Positions 14,227 to 20,186 of a stretch of 20,186 nucleotides of DNA are shown here, one piece after another. The notes beneath the pieces are model-generated. The model searched no databases. It worked only from the letters and a program-made list of their open reading frames with translations, and was not told the DNA's origin. The stretch is from Bacillota bacterium (GTDB lineage: Bacteria; Bacillota; Clostridia; Oscillospirales; Acutalibacteraceae), in NCBI GenBank assembly GCA_023417635.1, contig JAEZFF010000002.1, positions 1 to 20,186 on the forward strand, given 5' to 3'. A program made the translations under genes and the position numbers. The number at the start of each line of letters is the position of its first letter. Within the stretch, counting starts at the first letter, position 1.

Positions 14227-15081
14227 TTGGATAAGATCTTTATGTATTATAATAAAGAACAAAATAGCGCGGTTTTATATGAACAAATTGCTCAAAAGGT
14301 TAAAAATGATAAGGACCGCGAAACACTTCTCTCAATTGCAGAAGACAAGCAAAAACATGCGGTAGCTTTCGAAAAATACTCTGACCGGAAACTGAAACCA
14401 AATTATTTTCGAACCAGGCTGTTTCTTCTTGTACGCTGTTTGCTTAGGTATACATTTTTAATCAAATTACTTGAATACGGAGAAAGTAGGGGATTCACTC
14501 TTACCAATCTGAAATTGACCAAATCCCCGAAATCAGTCAAATCCTTGTGGATGAAGAAAAGCACGACAAAGATCTTGATGAGCTTGCTTGACGAAGAGCG
14601 TCTGCATTATATAGGAGACATCATACTGGGGATGAATGACGCTCTGGTGGAACTGACCGGTTCACTCGCCGGATATACATTAGCGATGCAAAACTCTAAA
14701 ATAATTGCCATGGCGGGCCTCATTACGGGAATCTCTGCTACGCTTTCCATGGCAGGATCTGGATATTTATCGGCAAGGGAGGAAGAGAGCAAGAATGCGG
14801 TTAAGTCCACGACAATCATTGGACTTTCCTACTTTATTACGGTAGTTTTTCTGATTCTCCCTTATCTCATCTTTCCGGCGGGCGCATACCTTTGGGCTCT
14901 TGCGGTGACGGTCCTGATTGCCTTGATGATTATCGCTGGTTTTAATTTTTATATCTCGGTTGCAAAGGACAGACCTTTTGGGAAGGGATTTTGGAGCATG
15001 GCAGGCATCAGCATCGGCGTAGCCGCTATTTCCTTTGCAGTTGGGTATGTTGTCAAACATGTCCTTGGCATCAGCTTATAA
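14227..15081 (+). CDS. Rubrerythrin-VIT1/CCC1 family iron/manganese membrane protein with internal double frameshift
   Basis: An N-terminal ferritin-like domain is joined to a five-helix VIT1/CCC1 membrane domain (about residue 135 to the end), with the signature LGMNDALVELTGSLAGYT. Such proteins move Fe(II) or Mn(II) across the membrane. Within the ferritin-like domain the reading frame is wrong for about 30 codons. From 14493 to about 14583 a neighbouring frame reads IHSYQSEIDQIPEISQ and then ILVDEEKHDKDLDEL, restoring the expected diiron motif DEEKH. One base lost near 14492 and one gained near 14583 explain this. The product as read keeps AEDKQKH but loses the second half of the metal site. 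This is either gene decay or two sequencing errors. The start is uncertain: TTG 14227, ATG 14242 or ATG 14188 are all in frame, with no strong ribosome binding site. Confidence 0.75.
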   Translation: MDKIFMYYNKEQNSAVLYEQIAQKVKNDKDRETLLSIAEDKQKHAVAFEKYSDRKLKPNYFRTRLFLLVRCLLRYTFLIKLLEYGESRGFTLTNLKLTKSPKSVKSLWMKKSTTKILMSLLDEERLHYIGDIILGMNDALVELTGSLAGYTLAMQNSKIIAMAGLITGISATLSMAGSGYLSAREEESKNAVKSTTIIGLSYFITVVFLILPYLIFPAGAYLWALAVTVLIALMIIAGFNFYISVAKDRPFGKGFWSMAGISIGVAAISFAVGYVVKHVLGISL

Positions 15082-15110
15082 TTCCAATTTTCTTTCATCG
15101 GAGTTATTGA

Positions 15111-16355
15111 TTAAAAATAACTGACTAGAAGTGCTATGTTCAGGAACGAGACGATCAGTGCAATGCACCAAAGCAAAACTTTGTTGCATTTCGAATTTGC
15201 GTATTTTCCCATTACTTTTTTCGAGGAAGTGAGATAAATTAAAGTAAAAATTGTAATCGGGAGTTGTATGCTGAGAAGCATTTGAGAATAAATCAAACCG
15301 TCGAACGGCGAGGCAATCAAAAATATAATCAGTGCGGCAGGTACCATGGTAATCAAAATTCCAGCTTTGGTGTGGATGTCGGAAATATCATAAGGCTTTG
15401 CAAAGATACCTGCGAAAATGCTCCCACCTGCCATGCCTGCGGTAATGCTGGAAGAAAGGCCCGCAAACAACAAGGCAATTGCAAAGACAAGGGCTGCTGC
15501 GTTCCCAAGCAAGGGGGTGAGCATTGACTCCGCTTGGGATAAATCTGTAACGGTGGTTTTATGAACGAAAAAGGTTGCAGCCGCCATCAGAATCATGGCG
15601 CTGTTAATCGCCCATCCGATCAACATGGAAAACAGCGTATCACAGAATTCATATTTCAGCTGCTTTTGAATCACATTCTCGTCCTGCAGATTCCATTGCC
15701 GACTTTGGATTACTTCGGAATGCAGAAACAGGTTATGCGGCATAACCACCGCTCCGAGAACGCTCATAATAATCGGCATGGAGTTTTTTGGAAAAAATGG
15801 CTTGATCCACCCGACGGCTGAAGCACCCCAATCAATATGTACGATGCAAATTTCGAAAAGGAATGAGAGACCAATCAGAGATACAAACCCGATAATTACT
15901 TTTTCGATTTTTCGGTAGGAATTTGTAAATTGAAGGATTAGAACGGTAAGAAGAACAAGGATGGAACCAATTTTAATCGGTATTCGGAAAAGCATCTGAA
16001 GTGCAATCGCTGCGCCGAGAATTTCGGCAATTGCTGTGGAAATGGCTGCGATTACAGCTGTGAAAAGAATGGCGTTTTTCAACCAGGGCCGAAGGTTGTC
16101 TGTCGCGGCTTCGGAAAGACATTTTCCGGTTACAATGCCGAGGTGCGCCGCGTTATGCTGCAGAACAATTAACATAATGGTGGACAGAGTAACCATCCAA
16201 AGGAGCGTATAGCCATACTCAGAGCCAGCCGCAATATTGGAAGCCCAGTTGCCTGGGTCAATAAACCCCACCGTAACAAGTAAACCAGGGCCTATGTATT
16301 TAAAAAAATCGATTGAGGTCGATTTGGAATGAGTTCCATCAGAAAGCAGTTTCAA
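15111..16355 (-). CDS. mntH: NRAMP family Mn(II)/Fe(II) transporter
   Basis: A 414-residue integral membrane protein with about eleven hydrophobic segments. The two metal-site motifs are present: DPGN at 33-36 (TVGFIDPGNWAS) and AVVMPHN at 202-208, including the Met that distinguishes transition-metal NRAMPs. It imports Mn2+ or Fe2+ with protons. A TTG start at 16355 is preferred because AGGTGA lies 7 bases upstream; in-frame upstream codons to 16400 lack a ribosome binding site and the extra residues are unlike the family. It is transcribed away from rubredoxin, with promoters that interlock at the -35 boxes, and a palindrome at its transcription start suggests repression by a metal-sensing regulator (inference). 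Confidence 0.92.
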   Translation of the reverse strand: MKLLSDGTHSKSTSIDFFKYIGPGLLVTVGFIDPGNWASNIAAGSEYGYTLLWMVTLSTIMLIVLQHNAAHLGIVTGKCLSEAATDNLRPWLKNAILFTAVIAAISTAIAEILGAAIALQMLFRIPIKIGSILVLLTVLILQFTNSYRKIEKVIIGFVSLIGLSFLFEICIVHIDWGASAVGWIKPFFPKNSMPIIMSVLGAVVMPHNLFLHSEVIQSRQWNLQDENVIQKQLKYEFCDTLFSMLIGWAINSAMILMAAATFFVHKTTVTDLSQAESMLTPLLGNAAALVFAIALLFAGLSSSITAGMAGGSIFAGIFAKPYDISDIHTKAGILITMVPAALIIFLIASPFDGLIYSQMLLSIQLPITIFTLIYLTSSKKVMGKYANSKCNKVLLWCIALIVSFLNIALLVSYF

Positions 16356-16417
16356 AATGCAATCACCTGCTCCGTTTCCACATTTTACAAAGCATTGCAA
16401 TACTCATATTTCTGCAT

Positions 16418-16440
16418 TTATGTCATTTTATAAGACATAA
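16418..16440. promoter_or_regulatory. Palindromic candidate operator at the mntH transcription start
   Basis: TTATGTC (16418-16424), nine bases, GACATAA (16434-16440), a perfect 7-bp inverted repeat. It touches the -10 box of the mntH promoter and covers the predicted start site, a typical position for a repressor. The regulator is unknown; MntR/DtxR or Fur types are the obvious candidates for this gene. Confidence 0.5.
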
Positions 16441-16469
16441 CTATATCTTACCACGAAAACAGTTGACAA
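16440..16469 (-). promoter_or_regulatory. Sigma-A promoter of mntH
   Basis: The minus strand carries TTGTCA (16469-16464), an 18-base spacer and TATAGT (16445-16440). Its -35 overlaps by five bases the -35 of the rubredoxin promoter on the other strand, so the two promoters should compete for polymerase. Confidence 0.5.
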
Positions 16470-16490
16470 ACATCAAAGATAGGATAAAAT
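16463..16490 (+). promoter_or_regulatory. Sigma-A promoter of rubredoxin
   Basis: A perfect TTGACA (16463-16468) is followed after 16 bases by TAAAAT (16485-16490); a TATAAT at 16490-16495 is too far for standard spacing. The leader contains a tandem ACGGTAAAT/ACGGTAAAA just before the ribosome binding site. Confidence 0.65.
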
Positions 16491-16540
16491 ATAATTAGTT
16501 TCTATTACGGTAAATACGGTAAAAAAGGGAGGTTAATGCT

Positions 16541-16702
16541 ATGAAAAAGTATCAATGCACTGTCTGTGGATATGTGTATGATGAGGAAAAAGGATGCCCC
16601 GATCAGGGAATTGCTCCCGGTACAAAATGGGAAAATGTTCCTGATGATTTTGTCTGCCCGGAATGCGGAGCGACAAAAGATGCATTTGAACTGATGCAAT
16701 AA
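16541..16702 (+). CDS. Rubredoxin
   Basis: A 53-residue one-iron electron carrier of the cytosol. The two Cys pairs that hold the Fe(SCys)4 centre are CTVCGY (Cys6, Cys9) and CPECGA (Cys39, Cys42), with the family-typical APGTKWENVPDDF between them. Length is exactly that of classical clostridial rubredoxins. GGGAGG lies 8 bases before the ATG. It has its own promoter and terminator. The flavoprotein at 13050-14189 is a likely electron donor; acceptors may include flavodiiron proteins or rubrerythrins elsewhere in the genome. Confidence 0.97.
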   Translation: MKKYQCTVCGYVYDEEKGCPDQGIAPGTKWENVPDDFVCPECGATKDAFELMQ

Positions 16703-16720
16703 AGTCAGACTATGTACGGC

Positions 16721-16753
16721 AACAGCCCCGCCAGTAAAAACGGCGGGGCTGTT
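16721..16753. terminator. Bidirectional terminator between rubredoxin and the FMN reductase
   Basis: A perfect 12-bp stem, AACAGCCCCGCC (16721-16732) with GGCGGGGCTGTT (16742-16753), and a nine-base A-rich loop. It separates two convergent genes. T runs are short on both sides, so termination relies on the very strong stem. Confidence 0.75.
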
Positions 16754-16773
16754 GTTAAAAAACTTGTGTTTCA

Positions 16774-17340
16774 TCAATACTTTTCTGAGATTAATTCAAC
16801 CCATTTGACGAAAGCGTCCATGTACTGCTTTAGATATTGTTTTGTCGACTCATTTGTCACCTGGCCGTTTTCATTTAAAACAGACGTCACATTGCCGAGA
16901 TAGGCTTCTGGCTGCTGCAAAAGCAGAATGTTCAGAAAAACCATGGGCTGACGGAGATGATGGTTCGCGCCGAAAGCCCCAAGACCGCCGGGCGATACGC
17001 TGATAATGCCGCCGGCTTTTCCATCCCAAGCGTTTTTACCGTAGGGCCGTGATCCGACATCCAATGCGTTTTTAAGAACGGCCGGATAAGAACGGTTGTA
17101 TTCCGGTGTCACAAAAAGGCACCCGTTAAGCGGTTTAACATCCTCACGAAATTTTATCCATGCCTCCGGCGGCCTGCCCTCATCGTCCAAATCCTGATTG
17201 TACATGAGTAAGCCGGATAAATCCATCATACGCATTTTAAAATTTTCGGGTGCCAGCGATGAAACATAATTGGCAATGGCACGGCTGTAGGACGCTTTTC
17301 GCAGGCTTCCGACAAATACTCCTACTGTTCTGTCTTTCAT
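16774..17340 (-). CDS. NAD(P)H-dependent FMN reductase (flavodoxin-fold oxidoreductase)
   Basis: A 188-residue protein of the NADPH-dependent FMN reductase family (ChrR/azobenzene-reductase-like), which reduces FMN, quinones or similar acceptors in the cytosol. The FMN-phosphate loop is GSLRKASYSRAIA near residues 11-23, and the second flavin motif is TPEYNRSYPAVLKNALD near 78-94. A further typical Gly-rich strand is SVSPGGLGAFGA. Length fits the family. AGGAGGT lies 7 bases before the ATG at 17340. It converges on the rubredoxin gene and is divergent from the decayed enolase gene. A role in redox stress is plausible from its neighbours but the natural substrate cannot be told. Confidence 0.88.
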   Translation of the reverse strand: MKDRTVGVFVGSLRKASYSRAIANYVSSLAPENFKMRMMDLSGLLMYNQDLDDEGRPPEAWIKFREDVKPLNGCLFVTPEYNRSYPAVLKNALDVGSRPYGKNAWDGKAGGIISVSPGGLGAFGANHHLRQPMVFLNILLLQQPEAYLGNVTSVLNENGQVTNESTKQYLKQYMDAFVKWVELISEKY

Positions 17341-17394
17341 AGTTGTACCTCCTGAATTTTTTTAAAATGTAAAATATAGGATTTATTCATTGTC

Positions 17395-17423
17395 AGGATA
17401 GCTGCTTGAAACTGTTTCGTCAA
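17395..17423 (-). promoter_or_regulatory. Probable promoter of the FMN reductase gene
   Basis: The minus strand carries TTGACG (17423-17418), a 17-base spacer and TATCCT (17400-17395). The interval 17341-17503 otherwise holds only upstream sequence of the decayed enolase gene, with a weak TTGGCA (17432) and TTAAAT (17455) on the plus strand. Confidence 0.45.
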
Positions 17424-17503
17424 GTGCAGGCTTGGCATATTCATGTGGGGTTGATTAAATAAAATAGTGCGAAATCATAAAAATAATAGAGGAGGATCTA
17501 CCG

Positions 17504-18765
17504 ATGAAAACGATTCCGCAATAGAAAAAATAGAGGCAATGGAAATCCTTGATTTACGGAGAAACCCAACAATCCGAACAGAGGTAACGTTTTTAAATGG
17601 GATAACAGGCACTGCCGCCGTCCCGTCTGGAGCATCAACAGGAGAATTTGAGGCTGTTGAACTGCGCGATGGGGATAAACTGCGTTATCAGGGAAAAGGT
17701 GTCCTCAAAGCGGTTGAAAATGTGAATATCGCTATTTTCGACGCGGTGAAGGGCATGGATGCCTGTCGGCAGTGCGAGGTTGACAGCACAATGCTGGAAC
17801 TGGATGGTACGGAGAACAAATCGAAACTCGGTGCGAACGCTATTCTGTCCGTTTCTCTTGGAATTCCGTTGACCACTATATCGGAGGCTGCGGGGCGCGA
17901 ACGTTGCCTGTCCCGATGATGAATATCTTAAGCGGGGGAGCACATGCCTCCAATAATGTGGACATTCAGGAATTCCTAATCATGCCGGTGGGTGCCCAAT
18001 CGTTTGCCGAGGGGCTACGCTGGTGCGCCGAAGTGTTTCACACCTCAAGAAAGTGCTTTCGGACCGCGGACTTTCGACGGCTGTCGGCAATGAGGGAGGG
18101 TTTGCTCCCAATCTGAAAGACGATGAAGACGCACTGAAAGCGATCCTTGAAGGAATTGAAAAAGCCGGCTATCATCCGGGCGAACAGTTCCGGATCGCTA
18201 TGGACCCTGCGTCAAGCGAATGGTACCAGAAGGATGGAAGCTATCTGTTAACAAAAAATAGAAAAGGATGTCTGCTGACGAACTGATTGATTTTTGGGAT
18301 AAGCTGATTACAAAATATCCAATCGTCTCTTTTGAGGATGGCCTCGCCGAGGTAGATTGGAACGGCTGAAAAAAATTAACGGAAAAACTTGGCCAAAAAG
18401 TGCAGCTCGTTGGCGACGATTTATTTGTCACAAATACAAAGCGTTTGAAAAAGGGAATCAATCTGGGTGTTTCCAATTTCATCCTGATCAAGCTCAACCA
18501 GGTCGGTACGCTGACCGAAACCCTCGATGCCATCCGAATGGCACAGCAGGCCGGTTACACTGCCGTGGTTTCCCACCGTTCGGGAGAAACGGAAGACACT
18601 ACGATTGCCGATCTTGCCGTCGCCGTAAACGCAGGGCAGATCAAGACGGGAGCACCGTCAAGAAGCGAGCGTGTCGCCAAATACAACCGCCTTCTTCAGA
18701 TTGAGCGCGAGCTTGGAGGCGCGGCTCTGTGCAGGGGAATCACGTCATTTTATAATCTTAAGTAA
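17504..18765 (+). pseudogene. eno: Decayed enolase gene with several frameshifts and a nonsense codon
   Basis: Enolase (2-phosphoglycerate to phosphoenolpyruvate) is recognisable over its whole length, from PTIRTEVTFLNG and SGASTGEFEA to SHRSGETEDTTIADLAVA, but in several frames. Lesions seen: one base missing near 17518, just after a good start (AGAGGAGG, then ATG 17504); a segment of roughly ten residues missing after ANAILSVSL; one base missing after 17871; one near 18045; one near 18265; and TGA for the conserved Trp codon at 18367. Missense changes hit invariant motifs (DSRGNPT became DLRRNPT; GDEGGFAP became GNEGGFAP). It cannot make active enolase, so a second copy should exist elsewhere. 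All four indels being single-base losses leaves a small chance of sequencing error, but the nonsense and missense changes favour true decay. Confidence 0.88.
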
Positions 18766-18919
18766 TTGAATGCGGCTGCGAAAAGGTTGGCCTGCAATGA
18801 CCGGGAAATCAAGACGGGCCTGATAGCGGGCCTGATGCTTCTCCTGTTTATGCGGAAGAAATCAGGTTTTATCTTCAGGCGGCCTTTTGCGCAGGGGCTG
18901 TCATCATGACAGTAGTTAA

Positions 18920-19009
18920 ATGGAGATAACGGGGCTTATTTCTTTTCTGACTATTGTCAGCATCTTTGTCGATGTATGCCTGCTGTTGCAACTGGACGAA
19001 TTCGAATAG
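18920..19009 (+). pseudogene. Possible secG remnant
   Basis: A 29-residue frame from ATG 18920 begins MEITGLISFLTIVSIF and ends VCLLLQLDEFE. A hydrophobic helix followed by LLLQ resembles the first helix and the VLLQ motif of SecG, a small subunit of the Sec translocon, and secG often follows eno in clostridia. There is no ribosome binding site, and the second helix is missing. The preceding 18766-18919 shows no gene. The assignment is tentative. Confidence 0.3.
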
Positions 19010-19035
19010 CAAAATCAATGTGAAATAGCGGAATG

Positions 19036-19084
19036 TTAAACAAATATGAGGCCATCGCATTGCGATGGCCTCATATTTGTTTAA
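19036..19084. terminator. 24-bp perfect inverted repeat, probable bidirectional terminator
   Basis: Arms 19036-19059 and 19061-19084 are exact reverse complements separated by one T. The core is GAGGCCATCGCA/TGCGATGGCCTC, flanked by an A-rich left arm and a T-rich right arm ending ATTTGTTTAA. Such a stem with a T-rich trailing arm fits a rho-independent terminator for the enolase region. Its length and perfection are unusual. Confidence 0.65.
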
Positions 19085-19135
19085 AGTTGAATAATAAATA
19101 GAGAAAAATCAGGCTTAAAATCTACGAAAGTGACA

Positions 19136-19164
19136 TTGATATAAGTGGACAAAATTAGTATACT
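19136..19164 (+). promoter_or_regulatory. Sigma-A promoter upstream of the 47-residue peptide gene
   Basis: TTGATA (19136-19141), a 17-base spacer and TATACT (19159-19164). The boxes and spacing are identical to the lipoprotein operon promoter, but the LytTR repeats are absent upstream. The predicted leader (about 19171-19263) contains a small stem GGAAC/GTTCC at 19230-19244. Confidence 0.65.
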
Positions 19165-19263
19165 TTAAGTGCAAAACAAATAGACTAATGAAGAAAATGA
19201 AAATTTGAATAATAAAAAGTCAAAAGACCGGAACCGAAAGTTCCATAATGCTGGGAGGCTTGA

Positions 19264-19407
19264 ATGGTGAAAAAAACGAATTCTAAAAAAATCAGCAGTA
19301 AAAGCACAGGGGTAAAAGAAAAAAATAATACTTATTATATCATTCCCAATGAAGCGTGCTGTTCGGCTGAATTTTCCGATGGATGTATTTTCAGCGATGA
19401 AACTTGA
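19264..19407 (+). CDS. Small cysteine-containing peptide of unknown function
   Basis: A 47-residue frame with GGGAGG 5 bases before the ATG and a good promoter about 100 bases upstream. The N-terminal half is Lys/Ser-rich and probably disordered (MVKKTNSKKISSKS); the C-terminal half carries NEACCSAEFSDGCIF with Cys32, Cys33 and Cys41 and an acidic end. I do not recognise a family. It could be a small metal-binding protein or a precursor of a modified peptide, but no maturation enzyme is visible nearby. It precedes the DsrE-like gene in the same direction by 68 bases and is probably cotranscribed with it. Confidence 0.5.
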   Translation: MVKKTNSKKISSKSTGVKEKNNTYYIIPNEACCSAEFSDGCIFSDET

Positions 19408-19475
19408 TAGGAAGCTAGTCGGATACCGGGTCCCTATTTTTCTATATGTATTTAAAACGGAAAGGGCTGCAAACG

Positions 19476-19823
19476 ATGATGAAAGTTCAGGCTGTTTTTC
19501 ATATTGATGAAGTAGCAAAATGGGATATGCTCCTAAAAAACGTGCAAAACCTGATTCGTAATATTGATAGGACGGCTTCAAGCGTTGAAGTTGTTGCCAA
19601 TAGTAAAGCGGTGGAGTTTTATCGGACGGCGACGAACGGGGATTTTACGGAAATTATGCGGAAACTTGCCGATGCCGGAGTGAGTTTTATTGCATGCGGC
19701 AATGCCTTAAAGAGATTTGAAATCCAAAGGGAAGAACTGTTACCGTTTGTCAAGACGGTTCCATCCGGCGTTTTAGAACTTATTAAATGTCAAAATAAAG
19801 GATATGCATATTTAAAGCCATGA
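19476..19823 (+). CDS. DsrE-like family protein
   Basis: A 115-residue soluble protein of the DsrE/DsrF-like fold, whose better-known members carry sulfur in persulfide relay. Typical motifs are VQAVFHIDEVAKWDMLLKNV at the N-terminus, SSVEVVANSKAVEFY in the middle, GVSFIACGNALKRF with the conserved Cys near residue 79, and a C-terminal VPSGVLEL...GYAYLKP. Start ATG 19476 (or the adjacent ATG 19479) follows GGAAAGGG; an in-frame ATG at 19446 lacks a ribosome binding site. The conserved Cys of this family is thought to be the sulfur-carrying residue in some members. Substrate is unknown. The upstream Cys-rich peptide is a possible partner. Confidence 0.82.
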   Translation: MMKVQAVFHIDEVAKWDMLLKNVQNLIRNIDRTASSVEVVANSKAVEFYRTATNGDFTEIMRKLADAGVSFIACGNALKRFEIQREELLPFVKTVPSGVLELIKCQNKGYAYLKP

Positions 19824-19833
19824 CTTTTCAACT

Positions 19834-19857
19834 TATTTTACAAAATATTGTAAAATA
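19834..19857. repeat. AT-rich 10-bp palindrome between the DsrE-like gene and phosphoglycerate mutase
   Basis: TATTTTACAA (19834-19843), AATA, TTGTAAAATA (19848-19857). It lies 11 bases after the DsrE-like stop and 14 bases before the -35 of the mutase promoter. It may be a weak terminator or an operator of the downstream gene. Confidence 0.4.
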
Positions 19858-19870
19858 AAATAGTAATATG

Positions 19871-19899
19871 TTGTATTATGCACAACTTGATGCTATAAT
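19871..19899 (+). promoter_or_regulatory. Sigma-A promoter of the phosphoglycerate mutase gene
   Basis: TTGTAT (19871-19876), a 17-base spacer and a perfect TATAAT (19894-19899), about 33 bases before the GTG start. Confidence 0.7.
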
Positions 19900-19932
19900 C
19901 AAGGCGAAGAATTTTAGGAAGGACGTGAAGTT

Positions 19933-20186
19933 GTGAAACTCGTTTTGCTGCGGCATGGGGAAAGCGAATGGAATCAAAAAAATCTGTTCACCGGTTGGAC
20001 GGATGTTGATTTAACCGAAAAAGGTAAAGCAGAAGCCCGGAATGCCGGAACACTGCTTCGGCAAAGCGGATTCGATTTCGATATCTGCTATACCTCTTAT
20101 CTTAAGCGGGCCATCCATACCTTAAATCTCGTATTGGAACAAATGGATCGTGAATGGCTTCCTATTATTAAAACGTGGAAGCTGAA
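19933..20186 (+). CDS. gpmA: 2,3-bisphosphoglycerate-dependent phosphoglycerate mutase, 3' end outside the window
   Basis: The first 84 residues of a histidine-phosphatase-fold mutase that interconverts 3- and 2-phosphoglycerate in glycolysis. The catalytic motif LRHGESEWN with the phospho-acceptor His is at the N-terminus, followed by NLFTGWTDVDLTEKG and the CYTSYLKRAIHTL segment, all diagnostic of the cofactor-dependent (dPGM) class. A GTG start at 19933 is used, with AGGAAGGA upstream. It has its own promoter. A glycolytic gene downstream of the decayed enolase gene suggests that this was once a lower-glycolysis locus. The gene continues past the window end. Confidence 0.93.
   Translation, partial: MKLVLLRHGESEWNQKNLFTGWTDVDLTEKGKAEARNAGTLLRQSGFDFDICYTSYLKRAIHTLNLVLEQMDREWLPIIKTWKL

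Noticed and set aside
1..20186. CRISPR array, tRNA or rRNA genes
   Set aside because: No regularly spaced repeats and no recognisable tRNA or rRNA sequence were seen on either strand by eye.

Overview
The window looks like a chromosomal stretch of a low-to-mid GC Clostridia bacterium, most plausibly an Oscillospirales/Ruminococcaceae-type anaerobe. This is inferred from the gene content: AGGAGG-type ribosome binding sites, sigma-A promoters, an AgrC/AgrA-like LytTR two-component system, rubredoxin, a ferredoxin-type thioredoxin reductase and a TIGR03905-type TSCPD protein. No rRNA, tRNA or CRISPR array was seen.

Region A (1-11650) is a compact, intact block and the most interesting part. On the minus strand are an M16C (presequence-protease-like) metallopeptidase, cut by the window edge, and a thioredoxin-reductase-like flavoprotein that keeps its CATC redox centre but lacks the NADPH motifs. 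On the plus strand are a trigger-factor-like protein, a small TSCPD protein, a GHKL histidine kinase, a LytTR response regulator, an orphan lipoprotein, two full-length ABC exporter half-transporters (ATGA overlap), a second trigger-factor-like protein and a thioredoxin-like protein. A strong terminator closes the block. The promoter before the first trigger-factor gene and the promoter before the lipoprotein gene carry the same arrangement: two 9-bp ACA...AG direct repeats, 21 bp apart start to start and ending 10 bp before the -35. This is the geometry of known LytTR boxes, so the response regulator probably controls both units. I infer a signal-responsive system that couples export, folding and thiol redox, and I do not recognise it as described.

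Region B (11651-13049) is a graveyard of mobile-element remains: pieces of a DUF6076-like gene with a nonsense and a frameshift, a frameshifted minus-strand MobA/MobL relaxase fragment lying between them, and the N-terminus of an IS5-type transposase.

Region C (13050-17340) is lower in GC and concerns iron/manganese and oxygen: an NADH:rubredoxin-reductase-like flavoprotein, a rubrerythrin-VIT1/CCC1 membrane protein with two compensating frameshifts, an NRAMP (MntH) transporter, rubredoxin and an FMN reductase. mntH and rubredoxin are divergent with interlocked -35 elements, and a perfect palindrome lies at the mntH transcription start.

Region D (17341-20186) holds a badly decayed enolase gene, a possible secG remnant, a 49-bp near-perfect palindrome, a 47-residue cysteine-containing peptide with a strong promoter, a DsrE-like protein, and the start of a phosphoglycerate mutase gene.
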